DNA of 64,000 nucleotides, taken from contig FCOH02000001.1 of NCBI GenBank assembly GCA_001544595.2, positions 1-64,000 of the forward strand, given 5' to 3'. How positions within the stretch are numbered: the first letter of the stretch is position 1; each line of letters opens with the position of its first letter. This document shows positions 54,746 through 63,623 of this stretch, piece after piece. Both the position numbers and the translations under genes were made by a program. The notes beneath the pieces are model-generated. The model had not been told where the DNA came from and did no database searches. It saw nothing but the letters and a program-made list of their open reading frames with translations. This DNA is from Caballeronia peredens (GTDB lineage: Bacteria > Pseudomonadota > Gammaproteobacteria > Burkholderiales > Burkholderiaceae).

Positions 54746-55732
54746 ATGTCGAAAGTCATTCGGGCCGCTGCCGTTCAGATCGCGCCCGTTCTCTACAGCC
54801 GGGAAGGCACGGTCGATAAGGTCGTCCGGAAAATCCTCGAACTCGGGAAAAAAGGCGTTCAGTTCGCGACGTTCCCGGAAACCGTCGTGCCCTATTACCC
54901 GTACTTTTCCTTCATAGAAGCGCCGTTTGCGATGGGCGCCGAGCATTACAAGCTGCTCGAACAGGCAGTGGTCGTGCCGTCCGAGACTACGCGGGCAATT
55001 GGCGATGCCGCGCGTCAGGCCGGCATGGTCGTGTCGATCGGCGTCAACGAGCGCGACGGCGGCACGCTCTACAACACGCAACTCCTGTTCGACGCCGACG
55101 GCACGCTCGTGCAGCGCCGCCGCAAGCTGTCGCCGACCTATCACGAGCGGATGGTCTGGGGAATGGGCGACGGTTCGGGTTTGCGCGCCATCGATACTGC
55201 CGTGGGACGCGTCGGCCAGCTCGCCTGCTGGGAGCATTACAACCCGCTCGCGCGCTATGCACTGATGGCCGACGGCGAGGAAATCCATTCGGCGATGTAT
55301 CCGGGCTCGTTCGCGGGCGATCTCTTCTCGGAGCAGATTTCGGTCAACATCCGCCAGCACGCGCTGGAGGCCGGCGCGTTCGTCGTGAACGCGACCGCGT
55401 GGCTCACGCCCGAGCAGCAGCAACAGATTCTGCAGGACACCAACACGACCCAGATCGGCCCGATTTCCAGCGGCTGCTTCACGGCGATCGTTTCGCCGTC
55501 GGGCGAGTATCTCGGCGGCGAGCCGCTGCGCGAAGGCGAGGGCGAGGTCATCGCGGATCTCGACTTCTGGCAGATCGACAAGCGCAAACGCATGATGGAT
55601 TCGCGCGGCCACTACAGCCGCCCCGACGTGCTCGGCCTCGTGATCGACCGGACGCCGAAGATGCATGTCGTCGAGCGTTCGCTGCGTGCGCCCGGCGAGG
55701 AAGCGGCGCGGGATCTCGAAGTGATCAGTTGA
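54746..55732 (+). CDS. Nitrilase
   Basis: Hydrolyses an organic nitrile to the acid and ammonia. At 328 aa it has the complete catalytic set: Glu45 ([12 protein letters not shown]), Lys127 ([12 protein letters not shown], with Glu134) and Cys161 ([19 protein letters not shown]). The C-W-E-H-Y-N context is typical of true nitrilases rather than amidases. The substrate is not predictable; aliphatic and arylaceto types share this signature. ATG 54746 has GAAAGGAA upstream. It is first in a unit with the carbonic-anhydrase-like gene, divergent from the GlxA-type regulator. Confidence 0.92.
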   Translation: MSKVIRAAAVQIAPVLYSREGTVDKVVRKILELGKKGVQFATFPETVVPYYPYFSFIEAPFAMGAEHYKLLEQAVVVPSETTRAIGDAARQAGMVVSIGVNERDGGTLYNTQLLFDADGTLVQRRRKLSPTYHERMVWGMGDGSGLRAIDTAVGRVGQLACWEHYNPLARYALMADGEEIHSAMYPGSFAGDLFSEQISVNIRQHALEAGAFVVNATAWLTPEQQQQILQDTNTTQIGPISSGCFTAIVSPSGEYLGGEPLREGEGEVIADLDFWQIDKRKRMMDSRGHYSRPDVLGLVIDRTPKMHVVERSLRAPGEEAARDLEVIS

Positions 55733-55768
55733 TCGAAGACCGGACGTATCTACGAAGGAGTGAGAAAG

Positions 55769-56311
55769 GTGAACTTCAACGATGTCATGCTGGAGCGCAA
55801 TGCCAGCTTCGCCGAAAGTGGGTTCGCGCCCGAGCTCAAAATGCTGCCGTCGACGGGAACGGTCATCGTCGGCTGCGTCGATCCGCGGGTCGATCCCGCG
55901 AATGTGCTCGGCTTGAAGCAGGGAGAGGCAGCTGTCATCCGCAACGTCGGCGGGCGCGTCAACAAGGCGCTGCTCGAAACGCTGGCGGTGCTGAGCGTCG
56001 TCGCCACGGCGGCCGGACGCCCGGACGGCGCGCGCAATCTCGTTCTGCTGCAGCACACGGATTGCGGGATCATCGGCTGTCACCGGCACGCGCCGGCGCT
56101 GCTCGCGAAACATCTCGACGTGGAGCCCGACGCACTCGACGATCTCGCCATCACCGATCCGTACCGGGCGGTGTCGCTCGATATCGCGGCGCTCAAGGCA
56201 AACGCGCAATTGCCCGATAACCTGATCGTGTCGGGCCTCGTCTACGACGTCAAAACCGGCCGCGTCGAAGCCGTCGTCCCGCCCGCGCCCTTGCGCGCTT
56301 CGACTGCCTGA
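55769..56311 (+). CDS. Beta-carbonic anhydrase-like protein, 180 aa
   Basis: Shows the beta-CA zinc-binding plan: GCVDPRVDPANVLGLKQGEA (Cys-x-Asp-x-Arg) and LLQHTDCGIIGCHRHAPALL (His-x-x-Cys). The family interconverts CO2 and bicarbonate. The protein is short but otherwise complete. The start GTG 55769 sits eight bases after AAGGAG; an in-frame GTG at 55760 overlaps that site and is rejected. It is 36 bases after nitrilase and cotranscribed. A link between nitrile use and CO2 supply or pH control is plausible but not shown. Confidence 0.87.
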   Translation: MNFNDVMLERNASFAESGFAPELKMLPSTGTVIVGCVDPRVDPANVLGLKQGEAAVIRNVGGRVNKALLETLAVLSVVATAAGRPDGARNLVLLQHTDCGIIGCHRHAPALLAKHLDVEPDALDDLAITDPYRAVSLDIAALKANAQLPDNLIVSGLVYDVKTGRVEAVVPPAPLRASTA

Positions 56312-56323
56312 CCACGATGCGCA

Positions 56324-56352
56324 AACAGGCCGCGATGCACTCGCGGCCTGTT
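56324..56352 (+). terminator. Bidirectional terminator-like hairpin
   Basis: AACAGGCCGCGA (56324-56335) pairs with TCGCGGCCTGTT (56341-56352) around a five-base loop, a perfect 12-base stem between the ends of the nitrilase unit and the convergent MFS gene. A/T ends on both sides make it usable in either direction. Confidence 0.8.
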
Positions 56353-56377
56353 CATCGACGCACACGCGTTTCCTGTT

Positions 56378-57679
56378 TCAGTGCACGGCGGCGTTGCCCG
56401 GCGTGACCGGCGACTTCTGCGAACGCGCCAGCAACAGCGTCAGCACCGCGGACATCACGAGCAGTCCCGCGACGAAATAGAGCCCGCCGCTGAAGCTGCC
56501 GGTCTGGTCCTTGATCCAGCCGATCATCACCGGACCGGCGAAGCCGCCGAGATTGCCGATCGAATTGATCGCGGCGATACCGGTGGCGGCGGCGGCGCCG
56601 GAGAGGAACATCGTCGGCATGGTCCACAGCGGCGGCTTCGCGCAGCTGATGCCGATATTGACCAGCGTGAGCGACGCGATCAGTCCGACGACGCTATTCG
56701 CCATCGCCGCGATCACGAGACCGACTGCCGCCGCGACACACGCCAGCACGACGTGCCAGGTGCGTTCGCCGGTGCGGTCGGAGTGGCGCGACCAGAAGAT
56801 CATCGCGACGATCGACACGACGGGCGGAATCGCGTTCAGCACGCCGACGGTCATCGACGACACGCCCAGTTGCTTGATGATCTGCGGCGCCCAGATGCCG
56901 AGCGTATACAAGCCCGCCGACGTCCCGAAGTAGATCAGCGAGAGCGCCAGCACGCGGGGATTCGCCAGACCGCTGATGATGCCGTGCTTCGCGCTGCCGG
57001 CGCGGCTCGCGGCTTCCTGGTTCATGACGCCGACCAGCCAGTTGCGCTCGTCTTCCTTCAGCCATTTCGCCTTTTCGGGCTTGTCGGTCATATAGAAAAA
57101 CACCACGACACCGAGAATGAGCGCGGGAATGGCTTCGAGGATGAACATCCACTGCCAGCCGTGCAGACCCATGACGCCGTTCATTTCGAGCAACGCGGCG
57201 GAGAGCGGCGAGCCGAGCGCGGTCGAGATCGGCGCCGCGGCCATGAAGAACGCCGTCACGCCCGCGCGGTGCCGCGCCGGGAACCAGTAACTGAGATACA
57301 GGATGATGCCCGGAAAGAAGCCTGCCTCGGCCGCGCCGAGCAGGAACCGTACGATGTAAAAGCTGGTCGGCCCTTTGACGAACGCCATGCACGCGGAAAT
57401 GATGCCCCACGTGACCATGACGCGGGCGATCCACATCCGCGCGCCGACCTTGTGCAGCACGATGTTCGAAGGCACTTCGAACAGAAAATAGCCCCAGAAG
57501 AAAATGCCCGCGCCGAAGCCGAGAATCGAGGCGCTGAAGCCGAGATCCGATTTCATGGTGAGCGAGGCGAAGCCGATATTGACGCGGTCGATATAGGCGA
57601 TGAAGTACAGCAGCATGATGAACGGCACGATGCGCCAGCTGACCTTGCGCAGGGTGCGTTTCTCCTGATCCATAACCAT
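56378..57679 (-). CDS. MFS transporter, anion:cation symporter family
   Basis: A 433-aa, twelve-helix carrier. FIMLLYFIAYIDRVNIGFAS and GYFLFEVPSNIVLHKVGARM are the ACS hallmarks (organic acid:proton/cation symporters), close in style to the transporter at 32038. Start ATG 57679, with two N-terminal Met codons (MVMDQ). It is convergent with the nitrilase unit and divergent from a LysR gene 176 bases away, which is its probable regulator. Substrate unknown, perhaps a carboxylate released by nitrilase, though the two are separately transcribed. Confidence 0.9.
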   Translation of the reverse strand: MVMDQEKRTLRKVSWRIVPFIMLLYFIAYIDRVNIGFASLTMKSDLGFSASILGFGAGIFFWGYFLFEVPSNIVLHKVGARMWIARVMVTWGIISACMAFVKGPTSFYIVRFLLGAAEAGFFPGIILYLSYWFPARHRAGVTAFFMAAAPISTALGSPLSAALLEMNGVMGLHGWQWMFILEAIPALILGVVVFFYMTDKPEKAKWLKEDERNWLVGVMNQEAASRAGSAKHGIISGLANPRVLALSLIYFGTSAGLYTLGIWAPQIIKQLGVSSMTVGVLNAIPPVVSIVAMIFWSRHSDRTGERTWHVVLACVAAAVGLVIAAMANSVVGLIASLTLVNIGISCAKPPLWTMPTMFLSGAAAATGIAAINSIGNLGGFAGPVMIGWIKDQTGSFSGGLYFVAGLLVMSAVLTLLLARSQKSPVTPGNAAVH

Positions 57680-57821
57680 GGAATGTCTCCGTTTCCGATA
57701 ACCATCGATATCTCGGGCCGTCTGTCGCGGCTTTGTGCCCGTCTTCGATCACTCGAAGCGGCGAGTCTTTCTCTGTTGCCGGAATGCAGGTTAGAACCGA
57801 TGGAACCGCGTATGAATCGAG

Positions 57822-57861
57822 CTAAACTTAAAACATCATTGCAAAAAATTCACGAATGAAC
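57822..57861 (+). promoter_or_regulatory. Conserved LysR promoter module, copy 1
   Basis: CTAAACTTAAA (57822-57832), 15 bases, then ATTCACGAATGAAC (57848-57861) that includes the LysR start codon. The same two blocks at the same 15-base spacing precede the paralogous LysR gene at 59704 on the other strand. Probably a shared promoter/autoregulatory site. Confidence 0.65.
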
Positions 57862-58779
57862 ACGGACTCGGAGTTGAGCTTTTTCTGCTTGCTGGTGAAG
57901 CAGGGCAGCCTCGCGGCGACCGCGCGGGAGCTGAACCTGACGCCGCCGGCGGTCTCGCGCCGGCTCTCGGCGCTGGAAGACCGGCTCGGCGTCCGCCTGC
58001 TCAACCGCACGACCCGGCGCATCAGCCTGACGAGCGAGGGCGAGGTTTATTTCGCGAATGCGCAGCGCATCCTGAGCGACATCGACGACATGGAACGCCT
58101 CGTGTCGAGCAGCCGCGCCGCGCCGAAAGGGTTGCTGCGGGTCAACGCGCCGCTCGGTTTCGGCCGGTCGTATATCGGTCCGTCGATTTCGGTGTTCAGC
58201 CTGAATTACCCCGACGTCGAAGTGCAGCTGCATCTCACCGACCGGCCCGTGAGCCTGCCCGACGAAAGCATCGACGTTTCGGTGCGCTTCGGCGAAATGC
58301 CGGATTCGCGTCTCATCGCCAAGAAAATCGCCTCGAACCGGCGTCTTCTGGTGTGTTCGCCCGTCTATCTGCGTGCGGCCGGAGAACCGGTGCATCCGCA
58401 TGATCTGACGCAGCATCAGTGCATCGTCCTGAGGCAAAACGAGGCGGCGTACGGCAACTGGCGCCTGACGCGCAGCGGGCGCACGGAGACGGTCAAGGTA
58501 CACGGCAAGCTGAGCACGAACGACGGCGAAGTCGCGCTCAACTGGTCGCTCGAAGGGCAAGGCATCCTGATGCGCGCCGAATGGGACGTCGCCAAATACC
58601 TGCGCAGCGGCCGGCTGGTGCAGGTTCTGAGCGACTACGAGACCCCGCCCGCCGACATCTACGCCGTCTATCCCGAACGCCTGAACCTGTCGGCGAAAGT
58701 CGCGTGCTTCGTCGAGCACTTGCGCGACTATCTGGGCCAGCATGCCGACGGCCCGTCGCCGGTCAGTTCGAACTGGTAG
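57856..58779 (+). CDS. LysR-type regulator (paralogue A)
   Basis: A 307-aa regulator. HTH: SFFCLLVKQGSLAATARELN, LTPPAVSRRLSALEDRLG. The effector domain contains KGLLRVNAPLGFGRSYIGPS, DVSVRFGEMPDSRLIAKKIA and NDGEVALNWSLEGQGILMRA, the layout of the DsdC/PtxR-like CrgA group. It is strikingly similar to the convergent LysR gene at 59704 (KGLLRVNATLGFGRSHVAP, NDGEIAVKWALEGHGILMRA). ATG 57856. Divergent from the MFS gene at 57679, its likely target. The 3' ends overlap by 17 bases inside a palindrome. Confidence 0.92.
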   Translation: MNTDSELSFFCLLVKQGSLAATARELNLTPPAVSRRLSALEDRLGVRLLNRTTRRISLTSEGEVYFANAQRILSDIDDMERLVSSSRAAPKGLLRVNAPLGFGRSYIGPSISVFSLNYPDVEVQLHLTDRPVSLPDESIDVSVRFGEMPDSRLIAKKIASNRRLLVCSPVYLRAAGEPVHPHDLTQHQCIVLRQNEAAYGNWRLTRSGRTETVKVHGKLSTNDGEVALNWSLEGQGILMRAEWDVAKYLRSGRLVQVLSDYETPPADIYAVYPERLNLSAKVACFVEHLRDYLGQHADGPSPVSSNW

Positions 58780-59704
58780 CGGCGACCTCGCCTTCGAGTT
58801 CGTGCGCGATGAAGTCGACGAACGCGCGAATCCGGTTCGACATCTGGTGCCGCTGGGAATAGACCGCGAAGATGTCCGCGTTCGGCGTTTCGTGATCGGG
58901 AAGCACGCGCACGAGCGAACCCTGCGCCAGATACTGCTTGATGTCCCATTCTGCGCGCATCAGGATGCCGTGCCCTTCGAGCGCCCATTTGACGGCAATC
59001 TCGCCGTCGTTCGTGGTCAGGGTGCCGTTGATGCGCACCGCCTCCGTCTTGCGCGACGTTCCCCGGCCCGACACCAGACGCCACACGCCATAGGCTTCGT
59101 CGCCCTGGCGGATGCCGATGCAGTTGTGCCGCGCGAGATCGTGCGCCGTGAGCGGCATGCCGCGCGACGCGATATAGGACGGCGCGGCGCACAGAAGCCG
59201 CCGGTTCGCGGCAAGGCGCCGCGCGACCACCCGCGTGTCGGGCGGCTCGCCGAAGCGGATGCAGACGTCGAAGGCGTCGTCGGTGAGGGGCGGCGGTGTG
59301 ACCGACAACTGAAGCTGCACGGCCACCTGCGGATATTGAGCGACGAAGCGCGATATCACCGGCGCCACGTGGCTGCGCCCGAAGCCGAGCGTCGCGTTCA
59401 CGCGCAGCAAACCTTTCGGACTGCGCTTCGCGGAGCCGAGGAGTTCCGACAGTTCGTCGATTTCGTCGAGAATCCGGCGCGCGTGCTCGAGGTAGAGTTC
59501 ACCTTCCGGCGTGAGCATCATCCTTCGCGTCGTGCGATTGACGAGCGCGACGCCCGCGCGCGTCTCCATCTGCGACAGACGCTTGCTGACGGCCGCCGCC
59601 GTCAAGCCCAGTTCGCGCGCGGCCGCGCTCAGGCTGCCGGCTGCGGACAGCGTCGAAAAGAAGCTGAGATCGGCGGGTTGGACGGTATCGGCCATCGCGT
59701 TCAT
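58763..59704 (-). CDS. LysR-type regulator (paralogue B)
   Basis: A 313-aa regulator, paralogue of the gene at 57856 through HTH (SFFSTLSAAGSLSAAARELG, LTAAAVSKRLSQMETRAG) and effector domain (KGLLRVNATLGFGRSHVAPV, DVCIRFGEPPDTRVVARRLA). ATG 59704 is supported by the shared promoter block. It is divergent from pyruvate kinase (145-base gap), its likely target, perhaps in response to a glycolytic or sugar-acid signal. The stop region overlaps paralogue A by 17 bases. Confidence 0.92.
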   Translation of the reverse strand: MNAMADTVQPADLSFFSTLSAAGSLSAAARELGLTAAAVSKRLSQMETRAGVALVNRTTRRMMLTPEGELYLEHARRILDEIDELSELLGSAKRSPKGLLRVNATLGFGRSHVAPVISRFVAQYPQVAVQLQLSVTPPPLTDDAFDVCIRFGEPPDTRVVARRLAANRRLLCAAPSYIASRGMPLTAHDLARHNCIGIRQGDEAYGVWRLVSGRGTSRKTEAVRINGTLTTNDGEIAVKWALEGHGILMRAEWDIKQYLAQGSLVRVLPDHETPNADIFAVYSQRHQMSNRIRAFVDFIAHELEGEVAATSSN

Positions 59705-59738
59705 TCGTGAATAAAAGTTAACGATACTTTAAGTTTAG
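59699..59738 (-). promoter_or_regulatory. Conserved LysR promoter module, copy 2
   Basis: Read on the minus strand: CTAAACTTAAA (59738-59728), 15 bases, then ATTCACGAATGAAC (59712-59699) including the start codon. Identical blocks and spacing to copy 1 at 57822, while the 15-base spacer differs. It lies in the shared gap with pyruvate kinase. Confidence 0.65.
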
Positions 59739-59849
59739 TCGCGGTTCTGGAACCGGGATGTGGGTAGAGTTCAGTCACGCAGACCGGCGCCGTACGCGCG
59801 CCGGTCGACCAATCAGCCGCCCGCGCGGCTTCAAAAGGAGCCGACACGC

Positions 59850-61268
59850 ATGCACCGCACTCGAAACGCCAAGATCGTCGCCACGCTGGGTCCGGCGAGC
59901 ACGAGTCACGAAACCATCGAAGCCCTGCACGAGGCGGGCGCCGACGTATTCCGGCTGAATTTCAGCCACGGCACGCACGAAGATCATCAGCGGCGCCTCG
60001 AAGTCATCCGCGCGGTCGAGAAGCGCGCGGGTCGGCCCATCGGCGTGCTGCTCGATCTGCAAGGGCCGAAGCTGCGCATCGGCACATTCGCGAACGGCCC
60101 GATCCTGCTGGAAAAAGGCGCGTCGTTCCGGCTCGATCTCGACGCGGCGCAACCCGGCGACATCGGGCGCGTCGCGCTTCCGCACCCTGAAATCTTCGCG
60201 GCGCTCAAGGAGCAGACCAATCTGCTGCTCGACGATGGCCGCGTTCAGCTTCGCGTCGAGCGCTGCGGACGCGACTTCGCGGAAACGACCGTGATCGTCG
60301 GCGGGGCACTTTCCGAGCGCAAGGGCGTCAACGTGCCCGATGTCGTGCTGCCGCTGTCGGCCATGACGGAGAAGGACCGGCGCGACCTGGAATTCGGGCT
60401 CACGCTCGGTATCGACTGGCTGGCGCTGTCGTTCGTGCAGCGCGTGGAAGACATCCGCGAGGTTCGCCAGATCGTCGGGGACCGGGTCGGCATCGTGGCC
60501 AAGCTGGAAAAGCCGGCTGCCATCGGCAGTCTCGATGCGATCGTCGAGGAAGCGGACGCCGTGATGGTCGCGCGGGGCGATCTCGGCGTCGAAATGCCGG
60601 CCGAGCAGGTTCCGGCGATCCAGAAGCGCATCGTGCGGTCGTGCCGCAAGGCCGGCAAACCGGTGATCGTCGCGACGCAGATGCTGGAGTCGATGGTGGC
60701 GGCGCCGGTGCCCACGCGCGCCGAAGCGTCGGATGTCGCGACCGCCATCTATGACGGCGCGGACGCCGTGATGTTGTCGGCGGAATCGGCGAGCGGCAAA
60801 TATCCGGTCGAAGCCGTGCGGATGATGGATCGCATCATCGCGCAGACCGAGCGCGATCCGTACTATCGCGAAGTGATCGCCGCGTCGCACGCGGCGCCGC
60901 GCGCGAACACTTCGGATGCGATCGGCTATGCGATGCGGCACGTGACCGGCCTGCTGGACGCCGCGGCCACCGTCGCCTACACGTGTTCCGGTTACTCGGC
61001 CTTGCGGATGGCGCGCGAGCGGCCGTGCGCGCCGATCGTCGGCATGACGCCGCATATCGGCACGGCGCGCCGTCTCGCGCTGGTGTGGGGCGTGCATCCG
61101 GTCGTATGCAGGGAAGTGGCCGACATGCTCGAAGTCAGCGAGCTGGCCTGCGCGACCGTGCGCGAGGAAGGTTTCGGCGTGACCGGCGACACTGTCGTCA
61201 TCTCGGCGGGCATGCCGTTCGGCACGCCGGGCACGACCAATCTTCTGCGCATCGCGCAAATCGCGTGA
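59850..61268 (+). CDS. pyk: Pyruvate kinase
   Basis: Makes pyruvate and ATP from phosphoenolpyruvate and ADP in glycolysis. 472 aa, the normal length of type II bacterial enzymes. The start TRNAKIVATLGPASTSHETI, substrate loop VFRLNFSHGTHEDHQ, active-site signature GIVAKLEKPAAIGSLDAIVE with catalytic Lys, metal-binding MVARGDLGVEMPAEQVPAIQ and the C-terminal domain are intact. ATG 59850 has AAAAGGAG upstream; a longer frame lacks support. It may be a second pyruvate kinase expressed under control of the divergent LysR paralogue B. Confidence 0.94.
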   Translation: MHRTRNAKIVATLGPASTSHETIEALHEAGADVFRLNFSHGTHEDHQRRLEVIRAVEKRAGRPIGVLLDLQGPKLRIGTFANGPILLEKGASFRLDLDAAQPGDIGRVALPHPEIFAALKEQTNLLLDDGRVQLRVERCGRDFAETTVIVGGALSERKGVNVPDVVLPLSAMTEKDRRDLEFGLTLGIDWLALSFVQRVEDIREVRQIVGDRVGIVAKLEKPAAIGSLDAIVEEADAVMVARGDLGVEMPAEQVPAIQKRIVRSCRKAGKPVIVATQMLESMVAAPVPTRAEASDVATAIYDGADAVMLSAESASGKYPVEAVRMMDRIIAQTERDPYYREVIAASHAAPRANTSDAIGYAMRHVTGLLDAAATVAYTCSGYSALRMARERPCAPIVGMTPHIGTARRLALVWGVHPVVCREVADMLEVSELACATVREEGFGVTGDTVVISAGMPFGTPGTTNLLRIAQIA

Positions 61269-61441
61269 GCCATCGAGCGGCGGCGCGCCTCGCCGTTCAT
61301 GCGGTCCACCGCGCAAAGAAGACGCGCACGACGCCACTACAATAGCCAACGCTGCAAAAAAGCCTTACGTTCGATCCGACTGACCAATCCGCCGGCCCCG
61401 ATCCGCGCAGCAACATCGGCCCGCCGGTATCGGGAGCGTCC

Positions 61442-62650
61442 ATGTTCGACGGGATTTTTCGTATCGAATGGAGTTCGGGCTGGCCGGAAGTCTACGTCCA
61501 GACGGATAGCTGGGTCGTCGCGATTCTTCTGATCGTAGCCCTGCTGCTGTCGATCCTGCTGGCGAGCGCCGTCTGCTATTACGTGACGCGCACGCTCATG
61601 CTGCTGATCGTCAGCCGGCTGGCGCGCAAGCCAGGGCGCAAGTGGCTGAGCGCGGCGGAACGACATCGCGTGTTTCACCGGCTAGCGCCGCTCGTGCCCG
61701 CCGGAATCATCTATGCGTCGGCGCCGCTGCTCTCCGGCCTCACGTTTCCGCTGATCGCGTCGCTCGGCCGGCCGCTCGCGATTCTCGCGGCGTGCTACAT
61801 GGTCTACACGCTGCTGCGCGCGGCGCTCGCGTTGCGCGACAGCATCGAGGAGCGCTACAGCCACGTTCCGTCCTCGAGCGAGAGGCCGATCAAGAGCTTC
61901 CTGCAGATCGCCACCATCGTGGTTTATCTGGTCTCGCTGATCGCCGTGGTTTCCCTGCTGATGGAGCGTTCGCCGGTTTATCTCCTCACGGGTCTGAGCG
62001 CGATCACGGCGCTGCTCATTATCATCTTCCGCGACTCGCTGCTCGGCTTCGTCGCCAGTATCCAGCTCGCTGCCTACGACATGCTGCGCGTCGGCGACTG
62101 GATCGAAGTGCCGGGCTTCGTCGCCGACGGCACTGTCATCGATATCGCATTGAACACGATCAAGGTGCGCAACTTCGACAACACCATCGTGATGTTGCCG
62201 AGCCAGCTTCTGCTGACGAACAGCGTGAAGAACTGGCGCGGCATGGTCGAGACGGGCGCGCGGCGCCTGAAGCATGCGATTCACTTCGACGTGGACACGA
62301 TCTGCTTTCCCGACGACGCGCTGCTCGCGCGCCTGCGCGAAGTCATCGAACGGCCGCTTGCGTCCCGCGACGACGAGCGCCGCACGAACCTCGGGCTATA
62401 TCGCCGCTATCTGAGTGGATATTTTCGCGATCATCCGGCGGTGCGGCGCGACCTGCCGGTCGTGATCCGTCAGGTGCAGTCGACGGCGCCGATCGTCGCG
62501 CTGGAGATTTATCTCTATATCGATGAAATACGCTGGGAAGCGTACGAGAACCTGCAATCCGACATGCTCGATCATGCTTACGGCGTCGTGCCGCTGTTCG
62601 GCTTGCGCTGCTGGCGGCCGGAATGCGCGGCGTCCACCAGGCCCACTTGA
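61442..62650 (+). CDS. Mechanosensitive channel, YbdG-like
   Basis: A 402-aa inner-membrane protein of the MscS superfamily. About five transmembrane helices (first at 25-52, others around 82-105, 113-130, 155-178 and 182-200) are followed by the pore helix LIIIFRDSLLGFVASIQLAA and the beta domain MLRVGDWIEVPGFVADGTVI. A C-terminal cytoplasmic domain closes it (ALEIYLYIDEIRWEAYENLQ). The size and layout match the YbdG group. Releases solutes on osmotic downshift. ATG 61442. Five bases separate its end from the convergent LysR gene. Confidence 0.9.
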   Translation: MFDGIFRIEWSSGWPEVYVQTDSWVVAILLIVALLLSILLASAVCYYVTRTLMLLIVSRLARKPGRKWLSAAERHRVFHRLAPLVPAGIIYASAPLLSGLTFPLIASLGRPLAILAACYMVYTLLRAALALRDSIEERYSHVPSSSERPIKSFLQIATIVVYLVSLIAVVSLLMERSPVYLLTGLSAITALLIIIFRDSLLGFVASIQLAAYDMLRVGDWIEVPGFVADGTVIDIALNTIKVRNFDNTIVMLPSQLLLTNSVKNWRGMVETGARRLKHAIHFDVDTICFPDDALLARLREVIERPLASRDDERRTNLGLYRRYLSGYFRDHPAVRRDLPVVIRQVQSTAPIVALEIYLYIDEIRWEAYENLQSDMLDHAYGVVPLFGLRCWRPECAASTRPT

Positions 62651-62654
62651 CTGA

Positions 62655-63527
62655 TTACGCGGGCTCGCCGAGCAATTCGCGCAGCACGTTCAGCGCGGCC
62701 GAGAAGTGCCCCTTGCGCCACACGAGCAGCGTGTCCACGCGGCCGAGATCGCCGATCGAATGCAAATCGACTTCGCCGTCCAGACGCGCCAGTTCCAGCA
62801 CCGAGCGCGGCGCCACCGCGACGCCCGCGCCCGCCGCCACGCACGCGACAATCGCGTGATACGAGCCGAGTTCCAATACCCGCGTCGGGCGGATTCCCTG
62901 CAACTTGTACCAGCGCGTCGCGTATGAGCGATAGGCGCAGCCGCGCTCGAACGCGACCAGCGTGAGTCCGGCGGCATCGTGCGCCGTTTCCGCCGGATGC
63001 TGGCCGCGCGGCGTGAGCAGCACGAGTTCCTCGTGGAAAACCGGCACGGATTCGAACTGCTCGGCGGGCAGCGCGTCCGGCTCGATCGGCCGCGCCATCA
63101 GCGCCGCGTCCAGTTCGAACGTGCGCACGCCGTCGATGAGCGCGCGCGTCACGCCCGTCGCCAGCTCCAGCGTCACTTGCGGCCAGCGCTGATGGTAGGT
63201 CGCCAGCACACGCGGCAGGCGGCTCGCGGCGGTGCTTTCCATCGTGCCGAGCCGCAGGCGGCCTTGCGGGCGATTTTCGCTGACCGCGTGGCGCGCTTCA
63301 TCGGCGAGCGCGAGCAGACGCTCCGCGTACGGCAGAAGCGTTTCGCCGGCAGGCGTGAGCACGAGACGCCGGCCGTCGCGGATGAAAAGATCGACGCCGA
63401 GCGTTTCCTCCAACTGGCGGATGCGCGTCGTCACGTTGGACTGCACGCGATTGAGCTTCGCCGCCGCGCGCGTCACGCCGTTTTCCCGGACGACAGCCCG
63501 GAAGATGGTCAGTGCCGACAGATCCAT
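62655..63527 (-). CDS. LysR-type regulator
   Basis: A 290-aa regulator. HTH: LTIFRAVVRENGVTRAAAKL, NRVQSNVTTRIRQLEETLG. The effector domain is of the CysL/YofA-like type (GRLRLGTMESTAASRLPRVL, then ELVLLTPRGQHPA and GAGVAVAPRSVLEL). ATG 63527. It is divergent from the YbfB/YjiJ-type MFS gene across 96 bases, with the near-inverted GATGACATC / GATGCATC pair in between; this is a common pairing in Burkholderia. Effector unknown. Confidence 0.9.
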   Translation of the reverse strand: MDLSALTIFRAVVRENGVTRAAAKLNRVQSNVTTRIRQLEETLGVDLFIRDGRRLVLTPAGETLLPYAERLLALADEARHAVSENRPQGRLRLGTMESTAASRLPRVLATYHQRWPQVTLELATGVTRALIDGVRTFELDAALMARPIEPDALPAEQFESVPVFHEELVLLTPRGQHPAETAHDAAGLTLVAFERGCAYRSYATRWYKLQGIRPTRVLELGSYHAIVACVAAGAGVAVAPRSVLELARLDGEVDLHSIGDLGRVDTLLVWRKGHFSAALNVLRELLGEPA

Positions 63528-63623
63528 GATCTCTCGAAAAGATTGATGACATCTTCATTATTCATTTTTCAAGATGCATCGGTCAAGCTAGGATCGGCGC
63601 ATCGGTCCTTCTGATTTCCGCTC

